Source of the DNA: Amoeboaphelidium protococcarum
Taxonomy: Eukaryota; Aphelidiomycota; Aphelidea
Assembly: GCA_023515745.1 (NCBI GenBank)
Contig: JALECJ010000258.1
Span: forward strand, 1,306,501-1,370,500
DNA length: 64,000 bases
Direction: 5' to 3'
Part shown: positions 48,834 through 59,007 of the stretch, in pieces
Layout of the letters: the number at the start of each line of letters is the position of its first letter
How positions within the stretch are numbered: the stretch's first letter is position 1
Translations under genes and position numbers: made by a program
Notes under the pieces: model-generated
Databases searched by the model: none
Seen by the model: only the letters and a program-made list of their open reading frames with translations
What the model was told of the DNA's origin: nothing

Positions 48834-49745
48834 ATGTAATCAGTTGTGGCCAAGCGATTTATTAAGTATACCAAGGTGGGCGAAGTGGTGTCGAAGCCTG
48901 ATAGTATCAAGTGGTAAAAGATGTATCATCCGATTCTGGGCGAGTATGACTCTGAAATCATCTAGCAGAAGAGCAGCGGATTTATAAAGTCTGACTCTAA
49001 TAATAATAATAAGATAAATGACGCGTATCTCGATGCTTTATAAAGTCACCCGCGTCTCGCTGGTTAGTAGTCGTTCGGTTAATAGTAGTAGCAAATTTAG
49101 CTGATGAAGATGCTAAGGAATAATCCTCCTGGTGTTAGCGACCATTTAAAAGATTCAATTAGTAAGCTTCGCTTGGGCCAGGTGATATATCTTAGAAGAA
49201 GAACCTAGTTGGATGGCCCCGTTGAAGATCGCCAACTACTGTCTGTATTTGGTCTGATCATTCAGTTAAATTTGCCAGTAGAACTATTGAAGAGGGAACG
49301 CCCATCGCTGGACACTTCTTCCATCTATAGACGTGATAAACTGGAAGCTAACCCATTTGTACGCGTTCGTGGTGTGATATCGAATGTTGGCGTAGAGTAC
49401 AAGATCCCGCTGTACAGTCCTCTATTACACGATATCCACATTTTGAAAGAGACTCCGTTAATCAATGATGATACCTCCTCCAATGACAATAAATTCCTAC
49501 TTAGCGTGACTGGCGGCCTTAACCTGTTTGGTGTTCGCGGTGATGGTGTCACATACAAACGATCTCTTGTGGACGCTGAGCTGAGTGGAGAGAATGACCA
49601 GCAGACTCCGGACTGCGTGGAGAGGTTGCCAAAGTACATCAATATAAACGTTCTCAGTGACAAGGGAAGAATGGCAATGATCAGGTAGCTGAATGCGGCT
49701 ATTAGAAATGGGGAATCATTGGATGCAATCAAGGCATAGATTTGA
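48834..49745 (+). CDS. MRPL19: Mitochondrial ribosomal protein bL19m
   Basis: One exon of 303 codons; the second codon is TAA (Gln), directly after the ATG. The conserved bL19 core includes LRLGQVIYLRRRTQLDGPV, LLSVFGLIIQLNL, NPFVRVRGVISNVGVEY and KIPLYSPLLHDIHIL; the G-V-E-x-x-x-P-L-Y-S-P segment is diagnostic. It belongs to the large mitochondrial subunit. An Asn/Gln-rich N-terminal region includes a run of Gln encoded TAA-TAG-TAG-TAG-CAA. It is longer than bacterial bL19 (about 115) at both ends, as usual for mitochondrial versions. The stop is followed by ATT TGA, a second in-frame TGA. Confidence 0.82.
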
Positions 49746-49813
49746 ATTTGATAAGAATTAAAATATTACATTATACACTTTGAAGTCTCACTCTCATATT
49801 AACATTTCGTCAT

Positions 49814-52800
49814 TCATTGTTGTTTGTTGGAGGAGGTGATGGATTTGAAGAGGCTCCTAATCTTCTGGCGCTGCAGCAGTGTGGATAAGCGATTGTTTTC
49901 TCCAGTAGGTTCAGTGTTATGATTTTGGACATCATTTACATTTACACCAACATTCCCTATCCAACCAATTTATCCCAGCATACCGTCAGACTTCTTCTTT
50001 GCATTGAGTACTAATTGCTGAGGAATACCAGCCATTAATGCAACGTCAAGTCCATGACTAGATGCACTTGCACCATCAATCAACTTGTACAGAAACACAA
50101 TATCTCTTCTCTTCAACTCACCACCACATTCATCATCACCGTTATCATCAATTTATTAATCAGGCACCAGAGTCTACATGTGCATGCAACGTACATTCTA
50201 GTGACCCACATAATCTTTAGTCAACAAAGCATAGTGGGTGCTAAATAAGCCAAGACAACGTGAGGATTCAACCAAATAGGCTAGCACTGCAAAAGCAATA
50301 GAGTAACCATCCATCGTTCCCGTACCTCTACCAAGCTCATCCAGAATGACAAGCGAATTTGAGGTTGCATGTTTCAGAATTCTGCTTGTCTCTGCCAGCT
50401 CGACCATAAATGTAGACTGACCAGCTATGATGTTATCATTGGCACCAATACGAGTGAACACACGGTCAAATAGAGTCATTTCACACTTGGTGGCGGGGAC
50501 ATAACAACCAAGCTGGGCCATAATAACGAGGAGACAAGTCTGACGAAGCATTGTGCTCTTACCACCCATGTTTGCACCCGTTAAAAGAATCATATTCTAT
50601 TTATCTCCGCCCAGCTACAAGTTATTAGTGATAAATGGCTTGTCACTAGTGGCAGCTACACATGGATGGCTCATATTTTGAACACGAATGAAAGCATCGC
50701 AATCAGTGAGGAACTCGGGACGACAGCAATTTCCTAATATTCCACCATCTATTTTGCTGACAAGAGCAAGCGACAGATGTGCATCGAGAACTGCGACAGC
50801 TCTCACAACCTATTTATACAAATCGTATTAATTATCAAACAGGCCAAGAGTATCTTTATACAAATCCGCCAGCAGTAGACTCTTTCTCTCAACTAATTCA
50901 TTGTAATGGTCCACCAACTTGATCAATTCTGGAGTATAAAAACGGGAACATTGCTTTGTACCACTACGCTTGGACCACATCTCCGGCACTTTCCGCAATA
51001 AAGAACTAGGCACTTCAATTTAAAACAGTTCCTTACCAATATCTTTGAATCGCAGCTCAGAAGATCCAAGCAACTTTTACTACTATTTCAAATACTGATT
51101 CAAAAGAGTCAACTGATCATCCACTCTTTGCACTATAGAATCAAACTGCTCATTGATACCAGCAATTAGTAAAAACTCATCCTTTTAACGCGCGGCATTG
51201 ATGTCAAAGCTCAAAGTCACCTGGTCCAAAGAGGTTTTCAAACTACTGAGTGGCACCTACTACACCAGAGTCTTCAAGCTGGACTACCAACTATCAGCAG
51301 CTTCTAACAATTGGCCGTTAAATAAATTATGGATGGCACAGAATCCGTCAATAACTTTCACAAAGTCTTTCAACTTTATACTTTTAGAGTGAACTCTGGT
51401 AATCAAACGTTCGAGATCCGGAAGTTTACCCAGCACCTTCTATACAGTACCAACACAATTTAATTGGGAAAGATCATCAATTGCATCAAGTCTGTCGTTG
51501 ATCTTTCCAATATCAAACAACGGATGACACAGCCATTATTAGAACAATCGCTTACCAAAAGGCGTCGAGCATTTATTCAGTAGAGAGAACAATGAGCCAG
51601 CAGCTTATCCGTCAGTAGTCTAGAAAATCTCCAAATTCAACAAAGACTAGCCATCAATGATCAGAGATTATTAGAATTGGAGAGGATCATATTAAGTCAC
51701 TGAGCACTGCGTCAAAACTTACTAATCCAGGTTCAATGATTGCAGATAATAAATGATAGCACCAAGGGATGATAGAACAAGTTCATTCTGAGAACATTTG
51801 GCCAAAGATTAAGAGTATTCATGCCTTGCGATTTCATCCACGGCTTTAACCGCATCATAAAACTATTCGTACATGATCAATGGAGTCATTTAAACATTGT
51901 TAGGGAGAGAGGACTTGATGAGCTTCACAACTTTTGGGCTAAGATTATTCTTACCGAACAGGATTTCCTTTGGTTTACACTGGGCCAACAGAGTCTCTAG
52001 TACACTCAAGTCATCCAAGTGACAGAAATGTAAGTCATTCGTACTAGCGTCCAACAGAACCAAGCCGTACTGCCCATTTTATTCTTTAATTGCCAGACAA
52101 AAGTTGCTAAGATCATCTTTAATCATTGAAGAGTCAACAAGTGTGCCCTGAATGAGAACACACGTCAACTCTCTTCTAACAATATCCTCCTTTTCTTGTA
52201 CACCATCACGATCTTTAATCTACTTCCCCAGAGATGTCTCCATTTGATCGACTCGACTCACTTTGTATCCACTCTCAATAAACTTGGTGGCCCAATAATC
52301 GAAAGAATTCTGAGGCACACCAACCATTCTCATTACACCACGTTGCGTCAGCTTGAGATTAAATAATTGCGCGCCAATATCAGCATCATTTTCAAATAAT
52401 TCATAAAACTTGCCCTTCTGAAAGAACAAAATAGTATCAAAGTGCTCACTCTTAATCTTCCAGTACTGACGCTCAAACGGAGTACAATTTCTGTAAAACT
52501 TCTCCGGCACATGGATAGTAGACGCATCATACAGCTCATCATCTGGGCGTCTTCCTTATGAATCCTTCTTATCATCCAGCCACTTGTACTTTTCATCTTC
52601 CTACCGCATCTTTTTGGCCGTAGAAGCAGACACGGCAGGGGATGAGGCAATGCAAGGAGTTGACTAAGGCTCATCAAATTTACGTTTCAATGCAGGCTGT
52701 TTAGGAGTACTAAATGAAGATTATTTACCAGTGGAAGATAAGTTGTCCATACGATATGTATTTTCTTCCTCTGAATTGAGCATGACCGTTCTAGGAGTTA

Positions 52801-52939
52801 CAACAGACTTAACACTGGATGACATCGTTGGTACACTAGGTGTCTTAAAAGAGGATCCAGCATTGTTACTCTGAGCAGAACTCTTGGTCTTTGGAGTGAA
52901 GAAGGAATTTAACGTAGCCTACTTGGAATTCTTACTCAT
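49814..52939 (-). CDS. MSH6: DNA mismatch repair protein MSH6
   Basis: A single exon of 1041 codons. The N-terminus holds a PIP box, QATLNSFF at residues 7-14, whose Gln is a TAG codon (52921-52919). The mismatch-binding domain has [14 protein letters not shown] with the Phe-x-Glu motif found in MSH6 but not MSH3. Lever and clamp regions follow ([19 protein letters not shown]). The ATPase has Walker [11 protein letters not shown] near 786, AGQSTFMVE, Walker [11 protein letters not shown] and the FSTHYALL segment, then a helix-turn-helix tail. MSH6 pairs with MSH2 to recognise base mismatches. The upstream region contains a purine-rich tract and GCGCG boxes. Confidence 0.95.
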
Positions 52940-53378
52940 ACTCAATATTGTACAATACTGGTTGAAGTATAGTCGAAACTAGAGAGAGCGAGACTCTGAA
53001 TGAAAAGATACTCTGTTTCGCGCGTCAATGAAGAGAGCAGAGAATGAGAGAGAAAGAGAAAGAGGAAGAGGAAGAGGAAGAGGATGACGCGCGTGAAACA
53101 CCAAAACTGGAGATCAAAACAAAATTTGGTTTCAAGATCTGTTGTTTCAGACTGGTGAAACCGTAACCATAGTCCGTCAACATAAAGCTCGTAGGCGACG
53201 CGTTACGAATAAGGCAGGTCGGAACCGTTTCAAGTAACGTTCATGACGCGACTATAAATTCCCTTTCAGACAATGTCCATTGTTCTCCTCAAACTTATCT
53301 ATCAACTTGCACAGTTATCTATATTCTATCCTTCTATCTATCTATCTACTCGATACAGTACCAACTATATATATAGCC
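52940..53378. promoter_or_regulatory. 439-bp divergent promoter: MCB-like boxes, TGAAAC cluster, TATA
   Basis: Near MSH6 there are TCGCGCGTCA (about 53018), a purine tract (about 53030-53085) and GACGCGCGTG (about 53085). TGAAACA is at 53094-53100, TGTTTCA at 53143-53149, GTGAAACCG at about 53155 and GGAACCGTTTCA at 53221-53232. ACGCGT is at 53198-53203. ACTATAAATT at 53251-53260 points toward the cysteine-rich gene, as before the locus at 29851. (TATC)n is at about 53331-53346. Confidence 0.5.
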
Positions 53379-54259
53379 ATGTCTGTTATCCGTTTCATAG
53401 TCGCTGCTTCTGCACTAAGTTCTGTAATTGTATCCAGGGTGGTGGTACCAACTCAGTTTTGCAACCTAATTCCATCTGGTAGCTACTGCAATCCAAGCAA
53501 CTAGAGGGTGGTCATCAACTGTCCAGAGTCTATCTAGACTTGGTGCCCTCAAGACAGTGTCTGTGTGGAACGTCCATTGCGTAACGGAAGTGTCGCTACT
53601 TGGTAAGCTTGTCCATATTGTGCTCATCATTGAAATTATTTACGAAATTACAATGAAGTGTAGCTAAAAGAATTACAAGTCTCTCGCTATTGACTCCTGC
53701 GTTGGTATAAAAATAAAATCATCTAAGTGCCTTGATGAAACTACCATTGTCGAATGCCCAAAAGCCAACGTGTTCAAGTGTTCTGCCGGTCTCAAATGTG
53801 TTAAGCGTGGATTTCGCGCATATTGCCAAACACCAGGTAAGCTATCCGTCATAACATTACGTTAATTGCAACCAACCGTTCAATGTCTGTGTAGATCTTC
53901 CAGCTGGAGCTCAAGTTGATGTCTGCGCTGGTTATGACGGTAAGGATAAGCCAGAGAAGTAGGTGTGTGATGTGATTAATCTAAGGAAAATTGTCACTTG
54001 CCCATCTGGAAAGTCATCTCTATGCCGAACTGGATTCGTTTGCAGTCTGGTGAATGGAACTGCTGGATGCGTGCCATGGGCTTAGTCAATGAACTAGTTC
54101 TGCTCAAACAAGCCTTTGTTCAGCTCTTTCTGTATCCCAAGAGATAACGAGATTCCTCAAGAGTTTGTCGAGTGCGGATAAATCCCAAGAGTGGTTTCCT
54201 GTCCTGAACGCGCTCGTAATTGCGTGCAAAAGAATGGCATCACTTCTGAGTGCTTTTGA
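53379..54259 (+). CDS. Secreted cysteine-rich protein with four tandem modules
   Basis: Exons 53379-53602, 53664-53836 and 53895-54259 encode 253 residues. Introns are 61 and 58 bp, phases 2 and 1, both GTAAGC...GTAG. The N-terminus is a signal peptide (MSVIRFIVAASALSSVIVS). Four modules of about 50 residues follow, each with the pattern V-x-x-C-P, then C, C and C (INCPESIQTWC, VECPKANVFKC, VTCPSGKSSLC, VSCPERARNC). Splicing creates a cysteine codon at the first junction. Small fungal extracellular domains that bind carbohydrate or resist proteases look like this, but no named family is recognised. The promoter shares elements with the locus at 29851. Confidence 0.8.
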
Positions 54260-54359
54260 TTATCCCTGTCCAATCCGTGATGGTGCATATAAGTAATTAA
54301 ATGATGCATAGTGATGCTTTTATTGTTATTGTGAATGAATAATTATCATGTTTTCAAAT

Positions 54360-55463
54360 TCAACTACTTTCAATTGTCCATCCAAGATTCTAGTTTGCCA
54401 TAAATGGAACGACTTTGATGCTTTCACCTACCGTCTTTACGAACGAAGAGACTTGGCAGTCACCTTTGATTAAAACTAACTTTGATGGTTCAGGAATCGA
54501 TTGTAAACCAAATTATAATTGATAATTCTTCTCCACCTGCTCTCTGTAGATACCAAGTCCCCTGCTGTAAGTAAACTCAGTCATAACGCGTTAGAGATCC
54601 GATGATGATACGTTCATGACATCGCTGAAAGTATAAGCCAGGTATTGAGCCAAGTATTTGCTGGTGAATATTCCCGCACATCCACCTTCCAACTTCTTAT
54701 CCACGGGGTGTGGTGCAGAATCACTTCCTAAGAAGAATGCGGGATCATTTAGTGCAGCATCACGAAGTGCCATCACATCGAGCGGATACTTGGCCACAGG
54801 CTTACAATACTTGTGCACGTAAACAATATCATCAACGGTGAGGAGTAAATGATGAGCAGTGATAGTCGCTCCTACATTCAAGTTACCACTAGATCGAACT
54901 TCCTTGACAGCATCCACAGCTGCTTTGGTGGTGACATGCTCCAGAACGATCTTGAGCCGCGGATACTTCTTGGCCAGAGATTTGAACGTGGGCAAGAACT
55001 TCTCCTCAGCATTCATAATACAAGTGTTAGTGGCAAAACAGGACCCCACCTCACCATGCAGCATTAGTATTAGACCGTAATCTTGCATCGCTGAGAAGAA
55101 TTCATCAAATGTATCCAATATCTGATCAGATATTACACCAGCAGAGGAGTTAGTAGTCACGCCCTGAGGATACATTTTCACTCCCACAACCCCATGGCGT
55201 GATGCCTTTTCAATCTCTGCGCGCGTCAATTTATCATTCAGATATAAAGTCATTAGGAAGAGTGTCTTATCATCCAATCGCTTCAACTTATCGCGATACT
55301 CAACAGCCATCTCAGTGGTGGTAATCGGAGGCACTAGATTTGGCATAACCGTACAAGTCTACACTCCACCCTATCTCACGCATGGCACTACCATCTCCAT
55401 CATCTCCCCGTCTCTCAGATGAATATGAAAATCATTCATCATTGGAATTTCCAATCGCTCCAT
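54360..55463 (-). CDS. URA4: Dihydroorotase (URA4/PyrC type)
   Basis: One exon of 367 codons, close to yeast Ura4 (364). ATG 55463 gives MERLEIPMMNDFHIHLRDGE with the HxH metal ligands near the start. Other signature residues are VMPNLVPPITT, GVKMYPQGVTT (carbamylated Lys), LMLHGEV (His), IVLEHVTTK (His) and FLGSDSAPH (Asp). It closes carbamoyl aspartate to dihydroorotate in pyrimidine synthesis. The start is fixed upstream of the apparent ATG at 55346 because the HxH motif lies upstream of that codon. TGA ATT TGA provides tandem stops. Confidence 0.95.
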
Positions 55464-55660
55464 CTTATTATTGCCTTCTCACTACTACTAGGATACTTCA
55501 CTTTAATTCAAGAATAAGAATGGGACAATACTATTTTAGTTGGAAGATTCTCTTTCAAAAAAGATTAAATCAAAATTTGTTTCTTCTCCTTGGTGAAAAT
55601 TAAAGAAGTCACTGCATCGAGTGATAGAACTGAATTTGTATTATCAGTATAAGTATAAAT

Positions 55661-57322
55661 ATGAAAAGAAAGGGAGATGAGGTATAGTCACCTAGATAGG
55701 ATAAGTAATTTAAATCACTGAAGAAGGATGAGGACTTTACTCAGTTGGTACGTCGCATCAAGTAGAGATCGTAGAAGAGAGTTGATAATAAGCGTCTTAC
55801 TCAGTCCAATAATAAGCCTGATGGTCAGAAGTTGTCCTTTATGTATTATGGACCAAATATAAAGTCTAGTCTGATGGCTGTAAATTAGGTTGATCCCCAG
55901 GACTTGCCGCCCTTTATGAAGATTAAAGCTCAGTTGGCGCATTAGAAGACATTGGTATAGCCAGAGAACATGTAATAATAACCCTCTGCATCTGCTAGAG
56001 GTGATTAGAATAGAGTTCTTGATTAGTAGCTATCAGGCACTGCCTAGACTTTGTTGAAAATTATCAAAAAGACTTCCCCTCAGAGACTTTAATAAGAGAA
56101 GAATACTCCTCAACGTGCATAAGATTTGAGATCTGACAGTCGTGGTTCAATAGCTGCAAACTCTAGCTTTGTTGTATCTTCATCTCCAATTTAGTAGAAG
56201 CCTCCGCTTTAGAAATCTTATCTTAAATCTAAGCCCTCTTCTACAGAAGTATAGTAATAGTAGCGAGAGATCCCGGTGTGTAATAAGCCGTATTAGCCAC
56301 CGGTAGCCGCTATTCGAGTTGAGGACTCGGAGCCCGAAGTTATTGATTTGACTTCAAGTCCAGAGTTGGAGAAGAAGTCTTAGCCTCCTCCGCCCGCGAC
56401 TGATGGTGGAATTAAGATACTGGGCTCACTCAGTCACTTGGTTAGGAAGGATGTGTGGAATTGTGATGTATGTTGTGCAGAGAACAGGTTGTCTGATGCG
56501 ATGTGTCTGTGTTGCGAGACACCAAAGCCTGGTAGCTACTAGTAATAGCAATAGTAGTAGTAGTAGCCTTTAGTACCAGCTGCTGTCAAACCACCAGTAT
56601 CAGAACCTGCTGTAAAAACTATCGGATCCCTTAGCCATCTGGTGTAGAAAGATGTTTGGAATTGCGACGTTTGTTGTGCTGAAAATAAAAACTCCACTCT
56701 GATTTGTTTATGTTGCGAGGCTCCTAAGCCTGGATCTATGTCAAAACTTTCTGATTAATAGCCGGCGGGAAGTTAATAGTTGTCTGACACTGCTGCTCCA
56801 CCTAAAGCACAAATCACGTCCGGTGGATTCAGATTTGGAGATGGTGGTTCTAAAACTTCCCAGTAGATTATTGCTTCACCTGCATTTACATTTGGATCAT
56901 AGCTTCAATCTGATCAAAAAGTGAACATTTAACCTTTATCGTCTGCGCCAGTTACCTTTGAGTTTAAAGCTTTTGGAACTCCCTCTACTACTTCCTTTGC
57001 AATTACAGGTTAAGAGACATAGAACAAGTCGGTTGATTCTAAAGATGATTAGAAAACCGCTAAGGAGGCACCAGATTAGGCAAATACTTCCTCGTAGAAC
57101 AAAGTGCCTTAAGTCTCAGCCAATGGCGATGTTAATGCGGATGAGATGAATGATGGACAAGATGAGTAGACTGCTGATCACTTCTAGAAGCCGAGTGAGT
57201 AGAAAATTTTGATTGATTCTCTTCCTTAGTTTAAATTCCAAGTTGACGCGTTAAATGTCGACTTTTAACCGCTGCCGTCCTCTGTGCTGAATGAGGCGTC
57301 GCTATTTTCGTTCGCTGTCTGA
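55661..57322 (+). CDS. Nup153/Nup1-like nucleoporin with two RanBP2 zinc fingers
   Basis: A single exon of 553 codons. The N-terminal 260 residues are basic and Gln/Ser-rich. Two near-identical RanBP2-type zinc fingers follow at about 264-292 and 331-358 (DVWNCDVCCAEN, then CLCCETPKPG or CLCCEAPKPG), W-x-C-x2-C-x10-C-x2-C. Between them a Gln run is encoded TAG TAA TAG CAA and five TAG. The C-terminal third has scattered FG-like spots (FRFGDGG, FTFGSQ, FKAFGT). Nup153-type zinc fingers bind Ran-GDP in the nuclear basket. The TPR/Mlp protein encoded at 6.8 kb would sit beside it. The name is by domain pattern. Confidence 0.75.
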
Positions 57323-57393
57323 TCAAGTCGCTCCTGAGGTTGTTGTTGTTGTTGCAACTATTACTAAATCATTGAACATTAATAAAATTAAAT

Positions 57394-58086
57394 ATGACCA
57401 TCCCATCCGATTGCGCTTTCTCTTAAACTTAAATTAATTCTATTAGGTAGCAGGCTTAAGAAATTCAGTAGCAGTTATAAAGTTTAAATGTCGAGGACAA
57501 GAGCGACGAGATTGATGAAAGTTTAGAGTTTTGGTGTACATTGTCGCGATTAATCAATGCTCCTCAGGATTATTTTAAAATTGCAATATACGCTCTAGTA
57601 CCACCGCTGGATGAATTCATTAAACATGAGATGGATGGAGAGTATTGCTCGCGGATTGGCATGCCTATACTTAACAAATAGACATTCATTCGCATCCAAT
57701 TGTAACAGAAACTGTAGTATATTGATTATTCTGAAATTTAACGCGTTCTGAAGCGTGCTGATTAAGTATAGCTATAATTATAAATAGGTGATGGTCGCTC
57801 AAGGGAATATCCATATGAACTTGGTAAAACTGCCATCGCTGATATTGAAGTATCTTTAGAGGAACTTCCATTCAGTCTACAGCTATAGTTAAAGCTTAAA
57901 TTCAGTTAATCGCCTCAAATACATTTAGATGCAGACGGTATTCTTAATCAATTTGATTATTGCTTCATGTGTTATGTTATGATTAGTCTAATACAATTGT
58001 AGAATGGTTTACTGCTGCGCTTGAAACAAGAAGATTTGACGTTTTAGACTTTGCTGTACCTGTACTATAACGGCAGTCTCCTTTGA
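57394..58086 (+). CDS. Unknown Gln-rich protein (230 aa)
   Basis: A single frame starts at ATG 57394, 72 bp after the previous stop, and ends at TGA 58084-58086. About ten of residues 11-31 are Gln, most of them UAR. Then comes a helical part (FWCTLSRLINAP, FKIAIYALVPPLDEFIKHEM, IGMPILNKQTFIRIQLQQKL) and a hydrophobic C-terminal stretch (FDYCFMCYVMISLIQLQNGL, LLYLYYNGSLL). No family is recognised. It might be a soluble protein with a leucine-rich end, and a missed 3' exon is possible. Confidence 0.5.
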
Positions 58087-58202
58087 ATAAAGATGTTCAA
58101 TACATAGCATGTTATGTTGATTACGACAACTAATAAGTTAAATAAAAAGACTTGATAAAGATGGAGAGGCAAATTCAGTTTGCGCTCGTAATTGTAAACA
58201 AC

Positions 58203-58620
58203 ATGGAAGATCTGAACTCTCTACTATAAGTTTTACTCGCTGGACCATCAATGTAAGTTATCACATGAAAGTTGTAATAATCAATCATAATATAAGTGTA
58301 GACATTATCTTGAAAGAATAATTGAAAGCCCTCTAAATGCTAAATTTATGATTCCTTCTCATGGTGATCGGATAGAAGTTCAGTTAAAGATCCACGAAAC
58401 GCGTTAAAGTCAAAAATTTAGAGTTTCAATGTCAGTGTCTTCTCAAGGAACGCAATCATCTGTTGATCTAGTGCATGAAACATTATGTCAAAGACTGAGA
58501 TACTTGCTACAGAATAACATCGGAATTGCGAAAGGTGTCAGAATAGGTGATATAGGTAACGATGATGATGATGGACTTATGAGAGATGATCGGGTCGATA
58601 TTGTGGATCTGATTGATTGA
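58203..58620 (+). CDS. Unknown small acidic protein (122 aa), two exons
   Basis: Exon 1 is 58203-58252 and exon 2 is 58302-58620, with a 49-bp GTAAGT...TGTAG phase-2 intron. The product starts MEDLNSLLQVLLAGPS and continues IHYLERIIESPLNAKFMIPS after the junction. A strand-rich part (DRIEVQLKIHETRQSQKFRV) and a helix (VDLVHETLCQRLRYLLQNN) follow, then an acidic tail (GNDDDDGLMRDDR). The stop lies in a GATT repeat. No family is recognised. Splicing is required because exon 2's frame has a TGA just upstream at 58213. Confidence 0.55.
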
Positions 58621-58633
58621 TTGATTGATTGAT
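58611..58633 (+). repeat. (GATT)n microsatellite across a stop codon
   Basis: Five and a half tandem GATT units span the TGA of the 122-aa gene. A period of four places TGA in all three frames within 12 bp. An (AATC)n copy at 61125-61142 lies just beyond the stop of the WIP gene on its strand. Confidence 0.7.
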
Positions 58634-59007
58634 GAACAAAATTGCCGATGTTTACGCGACGGAAGTTCTCTAGATTTCAGCTATGCTTGTTTATCCCTCG
58701 TATTGGGAGGCGTTTAAGTAGTATGCATGTTTAATTTTTCATCTTACTCCATAGTCTCTAGTTCGAAATGAGATTATCGCAGTTGTTGAAACATCAAATC
58801 ACTCAATGATGATGACGTAATGCCTTCCGCAATTTGATCTCGCCATCGTTGCAGCTCGGTGTCTCTCTTCCTAACAACCACCGATCCTCTGTCTCTCTCT
58901 CCGCAATAAAGTTAAATTCTATTTACTCTCATCTTAACTTTAATTATTGTTTAATCGTAAACTATTGCCTAGATATATTAAGCAGTTGTAATATTTGAAT
59001 CTTGAAA
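58621..59007. other. 387-bp intergenic region before the ABCG gene
   Basis: After the GATT repeat the sequence is AT-rich, with TTTACGCGACGG near 58650 and pyrimidine-rich tracts near 58860-58905. No gene is supported; it is presumed to hold the ABCG promoter. Confidence 0.4.
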
